From: Zizania palustris
Lineage: Eukaryota; Streptophyta; Magnoliopsida; Poales; Poaceae
Length of the DNA stretch: 64,000 nucleotides
Assembly (NCBI GenBank): GCA_019279435.1
Contig: JAAALK010000286.1
Location: 51,160,289 to 51,224,288 of the forward strand
Direction of reading: 5' to 3'
A program made the translations under genes and the position numbers. Under the pieces are notes generated by a model. It saw only the letters and a list, made by a program, of their open reading frames with translations. It was not told the origin of the DNA and ran no database searches. Each line of letters begins with the position of its first letter. The stretch's first letter is position 1. Of the stretch, positions 1-12,299 are shown piece after piece.

Positions 1-60
1 ACTTAAGTTAGCGTTTAGAAGGGTAGTTGAGTTCGTTTCTAATTTTGTCTATTTCTTCAG

Positions 61-159
61 TGTTTCCGTACGCCTGGTCAAGATGGAGCCTCCGGGGCAA
101 ATGTGGACGAAGCGGGAGGCAGCGGCGGCGCCCACGACCCAAATGTGCGCGATCAGTGA
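61..159 (+). pseudogene. probable last exon of a CACTA-encoded protein (partial)
   Basis: A pyrimidine-rich stretch ending in TTTCTTCAG at 52-60 looks like a 3' splice site. From 61 one frame stays open for 32 codons to a TGA at 157-159. The peptide is rich in Gly, Ala and Asp with no recognisable domain, which is usual for the C-terminus of CACTA-encoded proteins. The assignment rests on its position inside the CACTA end and on the splice site, not on sequence similarity. Upstream exons are outside the window. Confidence 0.4.
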
Positions 160-450
160 GTATGGATGTGTATAATAAACCTGGATTGAATCTCGATATG
201 TTATGTGACTTTGTATGTGAATTTGGATGGTATATGTGAATGCGGATGTGTATTGTGACTTTGATTGTGAATTAAGTTGTGTTATGTGATTTTGGATGTT
301 TGCTGAAGTTTTGGATGTGAGATGTGATTTTGGATGATATATGTGAAGTTTGAATGTGATTTTGGATGTGAAATGTGAATTTGGATGATAATTGTGAATG
401 TGATTGAAATTGTGGTTGGATGTGAGTGTGAGTAGGGGAACCAGGAAAAA
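160..450. repeat. degenerate TGTGA/TTTGGATG minisatellite inside the CACTA end
   Basis: About 290 bp consist of loosely repeated units built from TGTGA, ATTTTGGATG and TGAATTTGGATG. Units vary in length and are imperfect. The block sits between the presumed coding tail and the subterminal repeat array. Confidence 0.7.
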
Positions 451-467
451 ATAAAAAAAATACCAGG

Positions 468-812
468 TAACTTCCGTCGGCTTTGACCATAGCCGACGGA
501 AGTTAGCTGGTTTCGGCCACGTGGGCAGAAAGGCTAACTTCCGTCGGCTTTGGCCTTAGCCGACGGAAGTTAGCTGCCCCTAACTTCCGTCGGCCTGGCT
601 GGCCGACGGAAGTTAGAGCCCCCCTGCTGACGTGGCAGTGTTCGGCGCTAACTTCCGTCGGCTTGACGTGGCCGACGGAAGTTAGCTAACTTCCGTCGCC
701 GCGCCTCCGTCGGCCTTTGGCCGACGGAAGATAGCATTTTGCCGACGGAAGTTGGCTTCTTCCGTCGGGAAAGGGCTAACTTCCGTCGGCTTTGGCCGAC
801 GGAAGTTGCCTG
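468..812. repeat. CACTA subterminal inverted-repeat array
   Basis: The core AACTTCCGTCGGC and its reverse complement GCCGACGGAAGTT recur about 14-16 times, mostly as closely spaced inverted pairs separated by a few bases. Examples begin near 470, 536, 580, 650, 716 and 776. Such arrays bind the CACTA-encoded transposase. The paired arrangement would also fold into a series of small hairpins. Confidence 0.85.
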
Positions 813-825
813 TTTTGTTGTAGTG

Positions 826-3800
826 CAGGTTAAATAGAGGACTTGGACCCAAATCCAAGTTGATGCGCGCCCTAACCCAATTGATCTACAAGTTAAACAA
901 TAAATCTCCAACTAGATCCATGGGAGCAAGTCTCTAGCCCTATTGGGTTGGTTGCCGCCCCTAGCACATCGAATAGCAACCTGTTAGGTGTCGGTAACCG
1001 ATGCTCGAAATCAAATAATTACTGATCCAACCTACTCGATTACCATTTGATTTGAAAATTTTAATTTTACATGGTTTTAATCGTTAACCAACTAGTTTAG
1101 TAGGGGTGGCAATCGGGTATAATGGGTACGGATAGTGCATACCCATAAATATACATGTTACCTCGTCGTATAAGGTAAATTTTATGGTACACTAGAAATA
1201 TCATGGATCGTTTATTTATTTTGATATGATCTCTAGGAGGTAATATAATAGGTCACACTTAGATTTTTTTTGCGCAAACTTTTCAATTTTCTGGACGTAT
1301 TTTCTAATTTTTTTACATCGACTTTTTAATTATTTGTCAATCGCCAAGTAGTTTTAATTTAATTTTATTTTATTTTAAATCCTAACTAAAATAAATGTTG
1401 CAGATTAATCTTAATTATTACCTCTTAACGGAGCTCTACTACAAAATTAAATGTACTTACTATTTATACATATCGTGTACAACAAATCGGAGGCAATGTT
1501 GTGGATTACTCTACTCGCATGCATGCTCTGGGCTCGTCGGCCCTGTACCGTGGAGGGTAGGAGCGCAGGACCTTTGCATGCAACGAGGCCCATTTGGATG
1601 CCTAACCTCTAAAGGCCCTATTCCCTTCTTTCGTTTATTGTAACTAGCGTATGTTGCAACGGGCAAAAAATTACAACATTAAAATAATGTCATGCAAATG
1701 GAAATAAATGAAACTGAAGTTAGAAATTTTTGATTTGCTATGAGGAGTTGTGATGGCAGACTCATCGCCACTAGCTTCTTTTAAAGTAGTATAGATTATA
1801 TCCAACGTAACTATTACGTGATAATTATCCCTCGTTCCATATACAAGTGTGATATTGATTCATTTATTTTTCTTAGCTTATAGCAGTTTTCACATAGTTC
1901 ACAACGGTTTTTTAAAATATATAAATCAATCAAACAAATCCTAAAACTGCTCTGTTTCTAAAAAGCTTTTGTATTTTGTTACTACAAAAGTTCACCTCGC
2001 CACTTTTAAGAATATCCTAGTAATTATATATGTTTCCGTCACGTGAAAACAACATATGAAACATAATGAAAACTCATTTTGGGGATGAACATTAAAATAT
2101 CAAATCCCCTTGTTACTACTTATGAATTATGTGAACGCCACACGTACAGTTTTTTAGATTCAGGTACATATATCCGTAGATATTATTGTTTTTTACAGTT
2201 TTACTTTCTTAATAAGGACCAGCTTGTCAATTATGCGGCGATCTGTCTGCGCTGTGAAATGTTCCGTAGATTATATTGATCTGATGTCGTAACTCGTAAC
2301 AGTGTCGCACTAGCTAGCTAGCTTGGTCGATCTCGGTCAGCTGATCGGTAATTAACGCATGCATGCACCGTGTACTGATCCAAAAACTATGAATTCTTTT
2401 CGCTGAGTTCAGAAACTACCGAATTCGATAGCGGCAGCTAGCTATTAGATATGCCACGTACGTACGTACTGCGGCACTGCTGCTAGATACCATGCATGGC
2501 CAGAACCATGCATGAAAACGATCGATCATTCGGGGATCGAGCCCTTCAATTCCTTTCCTCGATCTCCGTCTCTGTGCATCAGGCACGCATCCCCAAGCAA
2601 ATCGACATATGCACGAATTCCGGTACACTAGGTATAGTAGCAGCATGCATGCAGTTCCACCGCCACCACTACGTCGAGGAACAGAGCGAGTAAACTACTG
2701 CGTGCTGCCGTAGGGCCTGCCTATGCAGTATGAATGAGACAGCTGCGCTCTGCTTCACCCGATCGATCCACGCATCGAAACGTACCAATGCAACCCCCCA
2801 ACTCCCCAAGACGACGACCGGAATGTGATGCAGTGCATGTAGCACCACGTACTGGACTCCGGTACGACGTAGGTCGATCGATTCGGTGGACAGCTCGTCG
2901 CCGTATGTCCTCGGAAACCGCGCATTCCCTTTGCCCCCAGCTGCTGCCTCGCCAGCCGATCCACCAGCAGCGCGCAGCGACGCACAGGCGCACAGCACAC
3001 AGAGCTAGCTAGCTATTCACCAATACGTACATGGGCTATAGCGGGCACGCACGCGGCACGCAGGCGCTCGCGCAGAGTGGCAGCGACAGCATTCAGCGCG
3101 CCTCAGCTCGGATCGATTTTTTCTGTGTCATTACGATTTTTATGGTTTACCAAAATGCCATCGTTGTGTCACTGCCAGATGGGGGCCGCTACAGTCACTG
3201 ACAGTGGCATGTAGACAATTTCTAAAAATTATAATGGTATGTGAGAAATTTTCCCATCGATCAACCGCGCGCTGGCGCCATGCATGCATGCATCCCGCGC
3301 GCTGGCGCCCGCCCGCCTTTATTTCCAAAATCGACCAACAAACCGTAATTATTTTCGATCATTTCGTTAGTTCACAGTTCATTGTAGCTGATTCGCTAAC
3401 AATTCAATCGGAAGATATATAACCATGCATGGTCATTAAGCCGACGATTATAACAGTTAATGAGTCTATATATATATATACTCATGCAAGATTGTTTAAT
3501 TTATGCATCGTATGTATATTGGCGATGATCCACGATGAGAAATTAATTCCACGTGACAAACAAAAACTCTTCCGCGTCATAAAGACATTTTGAAAAGTGT
3601 TATCAATCAAAAATAGGAGAAACATTTCTCTCGCTCTTTTGCAAAGGGGGAATCACCCAAAAGGGTGTTTCGTATTGATTCTAGCTCATTTCTAAAGAAT
3701 TTGGAATTGAAACCATTGATAAATAAATAAATAATTTCGTCACAGATGATTTTAATTTAGGCTCTAAAAATGTTTTTGACCAGAATTTAGATTCAAAACA

Positions 3801-4035
3801 TTTTTCTAATAACTATGATACCTACTAAAATACATTCTAAATACTGATACTCCTGTTAGGAAAATAGAGTGATAAGGAAGAGAGTAGTAGGTAGCTATGC
3901 AGCTGGACTCGGGAGGATGAGATGAGATGGGCCTGCATGGGATTCTGCACAAAAAGCTGCCAAATCAACCCCCAATATGACTCGGGAGGATGATCAATCT
4001 GTACAAGAATTACTAACAATAACTTTTTATGGGAC
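826..4035. other. intergenic, no gene seen
   Basis: AT-rich sequence with scattered short ORFs that show no recognisable domain or consistent codon bias. A more GC-rich stretch at 2720-3100 yields overlapping open frames on both strands, but they have no splice context or family resemblance. A short TA run lies at 3466-3480. I see no RNA gene here. Confidence 0.6.
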
Positions 4036-4039
4036 AGAG

Positions 4040-4460
4040 AACGAAAGTGCTATTTAATTACGCAAAATTTATATTTTTGCATGATTTTTCAGAAATCTAA
4101 GGGTTTTTACACAAAATTCGTACATCCGCGTAAAATACAGTAATTAAAAAACTGAAATGTAAAAGTAGTACATTTTTCTTTTTTTTTTTCTCTTTTTTTT
4201 TCTTTTTCTTCTTTTCCTTCTTTCTCACGCAAGTTTTCTTTCTCGTTCAGCAGGTAGTTGCGATCGTTCAAGTAGTTGCATACGGGGTTTTCGTGCAGGT
4301 GGCAACGGGCGGGCGATGTGCGCGGGGCGTTCCAGCGCAGTGGGATGCAGAGCCGAGCGGTTCAGCCGGCGTTTTTTCACGGGGCGCACAGGCGGGGGCG
4401 ATTTTGCACGGGGTATAAGAAGACACACATCAGGTTCTGAACGGAATTCGCGGGCCATCT
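4040..4460 (-). mobile_element. Helitron remnant, 5' and 3' termini missing
   Basis: Read on the minus strand, this stretch has the same order of blocks as the two better-preserved Helitrons in the window. First come GC-rich leader sequence and a purine-rich AAGAAAAAG tract. Then follow a CATTT/TTTAATT segment, GTACGAATTTTGTGTA, and CCTTAGATTTCTGAAAAA, which also occurs near 44158. It lacks a TCTCTACT start and the hairpin-CTAG end, so it is a fragment. Boundaries are approximate. Confidence 0.55.
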
Positions 4461-5600
4461 GGCCGCTTTATATTAGTTAAGATAGGCGCATATACATACA
4501 AACATACGTATGACCAAGTAACTGTGTGTGACTGTACATGTATATAAATACGGAGCTAGCTAGCTAGTGTGGTGGCTGCTGGGGTCCCTGGTATTTTGGG
4601 TAGCTTCATGCACAGCTCAAAGCAGTTGTCCATCTCTTTAATTTGCACTGGCCCGGCCGTCCGGTTAGGGACCAGATACGACCCTCAACTCCAAGCTAAC
4701 CACACACTGCACGCACGTACCTGGTCCCCCCGGTAAACCAACCTGCAGAATCACACCAACTAGTCACAGGATCTCATGTGACAGCCCCCTCTCGCCTTCC
4801 TCGATCGACCTCTCCATCGATCGATTCTTCACACCCATCACTTGCATTGCTTAACCGATCAATCGAGCTCTCACTTTACTAATACGTACTTACTTCATCT
4901 CAACCCGATTGAAAATCTATAGAAATTATCCGGGTGGCATCTTATATAGGTAGGATATATGATATCGGGCTACAAAATGCATGTTTGTGTATATAGGCTC
5001 GATACATATGATGTGATAATAAGGAAATAGTTTTTTAGATTAAGTAGATCCAATTAAAACATATAAATGATGAGCCTGGTTGATCTCGTATGGGTGAGCA
5101 GAGACCTAATATGACCTAATCGAACGGGTGAGACTCCTACATATATGCGTAAAAGTCATAAAGTGATTTTCATCTTCGTCAACGTCGTACGTCAATTCGA
5201 TCCATCCATGCATGCATGGTCAAGAGGCTCCCATGCACATATCAGCTGGTCAAGCAGTCAAGCGCGCATACATCGGATTATTAACACAGTACATATGATA
5301 TGAGAGAGCGCATGTGTACACACATGCTTGTATTATATCAGGGGTTGCGCGCGTACGTGTGGGCACCGGCCGAGCGGGAGGGGCGCGGCATTATTATATT
5401 GCATGTATGGCGGCAGAGCGGCCCACGTCGGTGGAGGATGCCAATGGCTGCGAAATGCTGTCGGCTTTAATAATTTATGACGACCAGAGAGCACAACAGC
5501 GCGTCCATCGTCGTTATGGGCCTAGCTAGGTATAGCTGCCCGCGTGCCCTACCACGGCGACAAGTTGTTGCACCGGCGATTCCCCCTCCTGTGGACATCC
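4461..5600. other. intergenic, no gene seen
   Basis: No supported gene. The stretch has many GATC/CGATCG and CATGCATG palindromic words, which are common through this region, and leads into the long CT tract. Confidence 0.55.
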
Positions 5601-5758
<158 letters not shown>

Positions 5759-6169
5759 CCACCACCCATTTAGATATACTATCATGATGCAGCGTGTTAA
5801 ACCTTACAGTTGGAAGGAAGCTAAGCTAGCTGGGGATCGATGAGGAAGTGAGATGGTGTGAGATAGCTAGGGTGAGTTGATGTTGGGAACGCGTAGTTAC
5901 ATTGCATGGTCTGATAGGTCATGGGCCAAGTTGGTGGGCCATTGATAACGTATCATGTACATTATTTGACACAACTTATAAGTGGAGATTCCTCTTATAT
6001 CAAAAAAGATTGGTCTAATAGAAGAATGACTATTCTCCCTTATAAGTTCATCTTCCCTAAGAAAGATAGGACTAATGCAGAGACGGAGACAAGGGGCAGG
6101 TATGGGCTATGGCTCCCCCGAGCAAAATTCTTTTACTTACCCCGCTATATCTTCTATCCCAATGCAAGT

Positions 6170-6825
6170 ATGCAACATCACTATCAATATGATATTTTTA
6201 CGGTTGCTGTTAATCAGCAACTACATGAGTTAAATAGCATATTCAGTGAACAAGCAACTGTTTTACTCATTCTTGGTAGCTATTTGGATCCAAGGAACTC
6301 ATATAGGTCATTCAACATTGAAAATGTGTGTTTGTTAGCTATAAGGTTTTATCCTTCAGATTTTTCAGAACAGGAAATGATTACTTTGAGGCATCAATTG
6401 CAACATTATGAGCTTGATGTGCTACGAAATCAGAAATTCCAAGACTTATCAAATATTGCTGAGTTTTGCCAAAAACTTGTAGAGACAGAAAAATATAAAT
6501 ATTATAATTTGATAGATAGGTAGTATTTATTTACTTGTATTTAAACTATAATTGCCCTCAACACTCTTATTTTCTATATATATTAATCACATCATCTCTA
6601 ATTTGCAGGTTAATTCGACTTGTCCTTACTTTGCCTGTTTCAACTGCAACAACAGAACATGCTTTTTGTGTCATGAAACTTGTCAAGACAAGACTTCGAA
6701 ATAAAATGGAAGATGAATTTTTGAGAGATTGTTTGATAATCTATATTGAGAGGAATATGGCTCTAGAGTTTAAAACCGAAGCAGTTATAGATGATTTCAT
6801 TGCAAAGAAGCGTCGACGAGTATAG
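6170..6825 (+). pseudogene. C-terminal remnant of a hAT (TTF-type) transposase
   Basis: From codon ATG 6170 the frame matches the C-terminal part of plant TTF-type zinc-finger hAT transposases. It has an HHY..DIFT start, a LDPRN motif, and a long helical stretch. Then comes the dimerisation motif LTLPVSTATTEHAF, followed by VKTRLRNKM and YIERN. An intron at 6520-6608 (GTAGTA...TTTGCAG, 89 bp) joins the two open segments in frame through a split Arg codon, and the second segment stops at 6825. The zinc finger and most of the catalytic domain are absent upstream, so the gene is 5'-truncated. Confidence 0.75.
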
Positions 6826-6978
6826 TTTAACTAAACTTTTGCGGATGTGTTACATTCCCTAATTCCCCTAATTACATATGATTATGGATGATTTCAATGT
6901 AATACATGGCTAAATTAAGCTTTAGGTATATTGATTTTAGTATATTAGTTTTTCTAAAACCCCCCACAAGTAAAATTT

Positions 6979-6993
6979 CTGGCTCCGTCCCTG
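6979..6993. repeat. right terminal inverted repeat of the truncated hAT element
   Basis: CTGGCTCCGTCCCTG is the reverse complement of CAGGGACGGAGCCAG, a terminus typical of plant TTF-type hAT elements. It lies about 150 bp downstream of the transposase stop codon, where the element should end. No matching left terminus was found upstream. Confidence 0.6.
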
Positions 6994-8220
6994 GATTAAA
7001 GTTGATGACGGATCGGAGCTCACCCGCTCAATGGCCCAATGGCTCGATCAGTAACGACCTAACCGTCATGCATGCATGGCATGTGGAGATCGAGCTAGCC
7101 CTAGTTGTTGTCTTAAAAGGGCTGGCTAGCTAGCTACTGATGATGAGTTCTCTACTGACTCTGAAGAATTGAAGAAAGTGACTAACTGGAGAAAGATGTT
7201 GGGGGCTTGCATGCAAGCAGATGCCATGCATGGCCATGGCCATCCCCCAGTTGGAAAAAATATATATACAAGATCACCACAGTGATTGGGGGAGAGGAGG
7301 ACGACGCTGGGTGCACACATGGATGGCCGGCCGGAGCATTGGGTTGGTGTTCGTCAGATAGATGTGGAAAAATGTTTGTATCTCGGTGGACCTTGACGGT
7401 ATAGTATGTGCTGTACTAGCTAGCTTGGTGCCCACAGTGTTGTGTGGTGCTGGTGGTGGTGGTGGTGTCTACTATCTGCCCTTCTCTACCCTACCAGCTC
7501 CATGAAATTGACATCTCAGAGAGCTCTACTTTACATGCTGCTGTTCTTCGATCGATCCCTCGGTTTGCCCTTTTTGAGCTCTCTTCACCTCTCAACTCCT
7601 TCCCCTGGCTGCCATTATGAATTTATCATTGTTCTTGCAGCGTGAACTGTATGTTTTTCATATAAAAAAAAGGCATGCTCGCTCTTGATAAGTTGGCATT
7701 GGCATGCCAAGAAATTAAACTGGAACCAATTAATAAATTCTCCTGCAGAAGCTTGCTCGGGTGCAGCAAAATCTATGTATCCAGTTGGGGAGGATAAAAC
7801 AGTGAATTGGCACGAGCTAGCCTGTGGACAAGAACTTCACGTGCACCCCTGAATAATATCTCTCTGACCATTCCTGGGTAGCTGCAGCTATCAACTTAAC
7901 TCTCCCCATTCCTGTCACATCGCTCCCATGTGCCTTCAAATCTTCAGAAGCACACACCCACTACTTCACAGTTGCACACACGATCGAACATATCCAAACA
8001 AGGTCGCCATCACACAATGCGTGAAACGAGCTCCAAACAATCATGTATTCATGTGTGTGAATTGTGATTGTTCTCCAAACAAGCTATATATGTAGGAGCA
8101 GTACTGGGTGCTGCAAGTGCCTATTTGTACATAGCTAGCTAGCTTGGTACGTACGAGCGGCACTGTGTTTGATTGGCTAGCTGGTGACAGGTGCACCAGC
8201 ATAAAGAAAAGAAAATATCT
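6994..8220. other. intergenic, no gene seen
   Basis: No supported gene. Open frames are short and without family resemblance. A short GGT/GGTGGT run lies at 7445-7470. Confidence 0.55.
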
Positions 8221-8444
8221 TGTGCACATCGACTAGCCGTGCACATGGTGCACATGTAAGATCTCCACCTTCAATCTGTGATCCAACGGACAACAGCTCC
8301 ACCCGATCATTTTGCAGAAAACACCTCCCACCTCCCCCATTCTGTTATTTTGCGATAACCCTCAGCTACTATTGTCCGTTGGATCACAGATTGAAGGTGG
8401 AGATCTTACATGTGCACCATGTGCACAGCCAACCGATGTGCACA
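8221..8444. mobile_element. foldback MITE with about 75-bp inverted repeats
   Basis: The first about 76 bases (starting TGTGCACATCG) and the last about 76 bases (ending CGATGTGCACA) are reverse complements with roughly four or five mismatches. They enclose a loop of about 70 bases. There is no coding capacity. Flanking bases (...ATATCT and GGATAC...) show no clear target duplication, so the superfamily is undecided. Confidence 0.75.
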
Positions 8445-9091
8445 GGATACTTCCTCATTAAAAAATATGCATGCAGTGCAGTGACCTAGCTAGCTCCATG
8501 CATACATGCATGCCACTTTGTTTGCAAAGAAGCTAGGGTTTCTAGCTCCAATCAGAACTCGAGAGGAGATGAAATTAACTAATAACGCGCATGATTGGGG
8601 AGCACCGTACCATATGCGTATGGATGGCCAGCAGAAATATAATATGTAATAGGCTAGACGATGCAAAGCTAGAACGAGAGATGGTCGTTAAGAAATCAAA
8701 CTTTTACGCTAAAGTGATACTGTTGACTACATGCTAAGTGCAGAGTACTGCAGCTTGAGCTTTTAATCACGCCTCACTTGATCATTATGTTCTCTTTCTC
8801 TCTCTTTTTTTTTCTTTGCGGGCTGCAGATGCAGAGGCGATCGAGCTGGGCTGGGCATGCATGCATGGAGCAAAAGGTGCATATACGATTAGATACACTG
8901 GTTAGGACACGGTGATCGACAAGCGGCGAATTAATGCTTAAAACAATATGCATTATTATGTCTAGATATACTAGATGAAAGATTGCATCATATATCTTTA
9001 ATTTGCAATGCAAGGTGATCCTCACTAGCTACAATTGAAAATACGATCGATCTGCTAGAAGGCCAACGTCTGCCTTTTTGGTTTCATTACA
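8445..9091. other. intergenic, no gene seen
   Basis: AT-rich, with no supported gene or repeat. Confidence 0.5.
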
Positions 9092-9419
9092 ATAATTTTT
9101 TTTTAAAAAAATAATATATATTTTTTAAAAAAATCAAATTTGTATTGCCGTTTAAAAAATTTACAAAAGTAGCATGCGGTCGGCACTTGAAGCGCCGATC
9201 GGATGCCACGTTAGCTCCAATCGGTACTTTAAGTACCGACTAGATGTTGTTCCCCTATCAGATTCTGCCACGTCAGTTCCAATCAGCACTTGAAGTACCG
9301 ACTGGAGCTGACGTGGTATTAAGTGCTGACTGGAGCTGACGTGTCATCTAGTCGGCCGCATGCTACTTTTGCAAATTTTTCAAACGGTCATACATATTTG
9401 ATTTTTTTTTTAAAAAAAC
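9092..9419. mobile_element. Mutator-like foldback MITE, copy A
   Basis: Inverted ends are rich in T-run/A-run blocks, followed inward by TGCATGC and GTCGGCACTT motifs in opposite orientations. The interior repeats variants of CGGTACTT..AAGTACCGA. It is flanked by TTCATTACA (9083-9091) and TTCATTAGA (9420-9428), a nine-base duplication with one mismatch, as Mutator-like elements make. A relative lies in intron 3 of the BELL gene (17749-18055). Confidence 0.65.
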
Positions 9420-10295
9420 TTCATTAGAACGTGTCCATTCTCTTTGACTATATATAGAGTGTTAATTACTGCTTTGTTTGGACTGTTAGGTCATGTCAAC
9501 GAGCATATATCTGGTAATTTTTTTCGTCTTTGCTTGACCCCAGCGCTGACAACCTCTGCTCGTTACGTTGCTCCGTTCGTCGAAGCAACCATTGCATTAA
9601 AGTAGTTCATAGAGAATAAGGAAATAAGTTCGGGTACACATAAGCATTGTGAAATTAGTCCATAACAAGAAAATAGTTTCACCTACCCATAATGCTATTG
9701 ACTACCCATATAAAATAAAAAATTATTTTCTTTCTTCTCCCTCTCTTCTCTCACATGTACCGTTGCTGGTTTTATTTTTGCTTGTGGATCCCCCGCTTAT
9801 TTGGTTCAGCTAAGTATTATCATTGTGCACATTTCAACAACTAATGATTAATTATTTTTAACTCATTCATATTGATCAACTAGTCCATGCACATTGAGGT
9901 TGCTATCAGGAGTATGGTAGATTCATTGGAATAATATAATTATTTTCCACAGAGGAAGAGCAATGGCCAAAGTACCTAGCTTGTCCCGGATTGAACATCA
10001 CACTCGTGTGACCTGATTGACGATGCTACGAAAAATAATGTGAAAAAGAGATCCTTTCAAGATCTATCTTTACCTACCTTCTTTCGGAAAAAAATAATGG
10101 TAAATATTTTACATTGGATATCATATTAAAATTTTTAATTTATTTCTTATATTTTACATGGAGATTACCTAACAATTGCCTCAGAATTTGATGTTTTGTT
10201 GTTGATTTCAGATCGAAATAGTGACTTATATCACCATAATCCATCTTATTAAACTTGTTATATTTCATAAGACTCTTTATATATATATATAAGTA
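9420..10295. other. intergenic, no gene seen
   Basis: AT-rich sequence without a supported gene. A TA run begins near 10278 and adjoins the next MITE. Confidence 0.5.
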
Positions 10296-10459
10296 ATTTT
10301 ACAGTCCTTGAAGAGGTACCAAGAGGTACCACATTTTTTAGTGTTAATTTTGGTACCTCATTTTTAGTGTTAATTTTAATACCTCATGATACTTAATGTG
10401 TCAAGAGGTACCAAAATTAACACTGAAAAATATGGTACCTTATCAAGGACCGTAAAATT
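10296..10459. mobile_element. MITE with GGTACC-rich inverted repeats
   Basis: The left end TTTTACAGTCCTTGAAGAGG and the right end CAAGGACCGTAAAA are inverted repeats. Both arms carry GAGGTACC and AGTGTTAATTTTGGTACC blocks in opposite orientation, so most of the 164 bp folds back on itself. It is non-coding. The target duplication is obscured by the surrounding TA-rich sequence. Confidence 0.6.
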
Positions 10460-10472
10460 TCTCTCTCTCTCT

Positions 10473-10507
<35 letters not shown>

Positions 10508-10509
<2 letters not shown>

Positions 10510-10655
10510 AATGCTATTCTACACCACGGGTGTAGAATGCTATTCTACACCGACGTGGAATGGAGGGGTTGGGATTGGGTGGGACGGTGAGCACGATTGG
10601 GATGATCGGTGTAGAATAGCATTTACACCCATAGTGTAGAATAGCGTCCCCGTAT
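10508..10655. mobile_element. CTATTCTACACC-type MITE, copy 1
   Basis: Inverted termini are built from GCTATTCTACACC and GGTGTAGAATAGC, with a GGGTGTAGAAT block inside each arm. The element lies between TA runs (10480-10506 and 10653-10676). Two related elements are at 10678-10838 and 44268-44431. Confidence 0.65.
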
Positions 10656-10677
10656 ATATATATATATATATATATAT

Positions 10678-10838
10678 GCTATCCTACACCACAGGTGTAG
10701 AATAGTTATTCTACCGACAAATCTACTACTGAGAAAAAAGTAGTATTCAATAGCTATTCTACTAAGAAAATCCACTACTAAAAGAGTTCGGTGTAGAATA
10801 GTTATTCTCCACACGTGGTGTACAATAGCACTCCCGTA
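10678..10838. mobile_element. CTATTCTACACC-type MITE, copy 2
   Basis: Starts GCTATCCTACACCACAGGTG and ends GTGGTGTACAATAGC followed by ACTCCCGTA. Its interior (AATCTACTACTGAG, AGTAGTATTCAATAG) matches the 44268-44431 element in the opposite orientation. It is embedded between TA repeats, which fits a preference for TA-rich targets. Confidence 0.7.
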
Positions 10839-11931
10839 TGTGTATATATATATATATATATTACACGGAAAAAAGCAGGTGGTGCACTTTAAAATGTTTT
10901 CTCTTGGACGGACGGGCCGGCCCACCCGTTCCTAACGGCCGACAAGGCCTGCCCGCGGCCGCTATCGCGTGGCTGGACCACCCGTCGTCACCGCACGATC
11001 TGGATCCAACGGCAGGGAACGCAGCTAGCTCGCCTCGATCGCCCTCTCTAATCGCTCGCTCCACTCTCACTGGAAAAGTCAGCGATGCAACTTCAGATAA
11101 TTGCTCAGCTTAATTATTACTGGGTGATCTGATAGAGCAAGCAAGCTCTACGTACCTCTCTCTCAACTGCCTCTTAATTATTAATTAGTATCACCAACGC
11201 TAGCACAGCAAGAGGGGATAGATGCTTAACGTACTGGTTAATTAACCAAGCTCATGAACATGTCGTCCTAGCTATCTAGCTAGCTTAATCCTTCAGGGTC
11301 AACACGACGAGGATCGAGCTAGCAATGAAAAGTGGCCGGTTTAATTAATTTGTGTTAGTACTTGGTGTTAGTTGTTGGAGAGATGGATGATGCATGGATT
11401 AATTAGGCCTGCAATCTATATAACGTGGCCGATTTAGGTCTACACAATTACACTCACGTGTGCCTGTCAAGTCCCCCCCTAGCTCGTGGTTGTTCATCGA
11501 TCAAGCAGCAGGCCGGAGGAGGTTTCATTTTCCGGTTCATTAAAGGGAGAGAAAAAGAGGGGATTGCACCCACACCAATCAACAACATTTAGGAGATAGA
11601 TATTTTTTGCTGTTCTTTAATTTGTCTGTTGATCCCTTTCGTTTTGCATAAAGCAGAGATAGATGCAACATATGGCGCCCGTTAGAACTAGCTAGCTAGC
11701 ACATGAATGAAAACTTTATATTTGCTGGGGTCAATTCCCTACACACCACTTTCAAGTGCTAGTCAATTTGAAACGAAAAGGAAAAGCTTGAAAGATATAG
11801 AGAGGGACTCCTCCTCATCTTCCTCCTCATCCCCATCCTCGCTTTTCTTTTCGGTTTTCCCTCCAATCCATTGCCGGTATCGATCGTCCCGCTATTTCAC
11901 AAACCTAGTCATATGCACATATATTCCACTA
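10839..11931. other. distal upstream region of the BELL gene, no gene seen
   Basis: No supported gene. CTAGCTAGC words and TTAATTAA-type palindromes are frequent. Confidence 0.5.
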
Positions 11932-12185
11932 CTACCTCCGTTTTACAGTGTAAATTATTTAACTTTTTTTAAGCTAAACTTTTTAGTTTTGAATAAGTCG
12001 AAGTAAAAATGTATTGACATTGACAATATTGAATAAATACACTATTAAAATGTATTTAATAATTAATTTAATTTGATATTATAATTGTTAGTATGTTTTT
12101 TCATAAAATTAGTCAAATAAAATTGATGATGTTTGATTTTTTTTTAAAAGATAAACGACACACATTTTGAAACAGATGGATATAT
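11932..12185. mobile_element. degenerate Stowaway-like MITE
   Basis: CTACCTCCGTTTTACAGTG at the left and TTTTGAAACAGATGGATATA at the right are decayed versions of the Stowaway termini CTCCCTCCGT and ACGGAGGGAG. They are flanked by TA, and the interior is AT-rich and non-coding. It lies a few hundred bases upstream of the likely BELL transcription unit. Confidence 0.5.
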
Positions 12186-12299
12186 AGAGTACCTCACATG
12201 TGTACAAAGGTGTGTTGAAATATATATAGATGCTAGCTACAAATTATCCATTTGCATCAGGTGCAGTGAAACATATGTATGGCCCTATAGCATAGAGCA

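Larger units (their letters stand above)
1..825. mobile_element. CACTA (En/Spm) transposon, one terminal part
   Basis: The element ends at 821-825 with TAGTG, the reverse complement of CACTA, and the inward sequence reads CACTACAACAAAACAGG on the minus strand. This is the usual start of a plant CACTA terminal inverted repeat. Just inside it lies a dense array of inverted subterminal motifs (468-812), as expected for transposase binding regions. Further in is the likely tail of an element-encoded protein (61-159). The other end lies left of the window, so neither the size nor the 3-bp target duplication can be confirmed. Confidence 0.85.

Noticed and set aside
2669..3012. Overlapping 80-109 codon frames on both strands in GC-rich sequence
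   Set aside because: No splice signals, domains or consistent frame. Mutual overlap in four frames suggests composition only.
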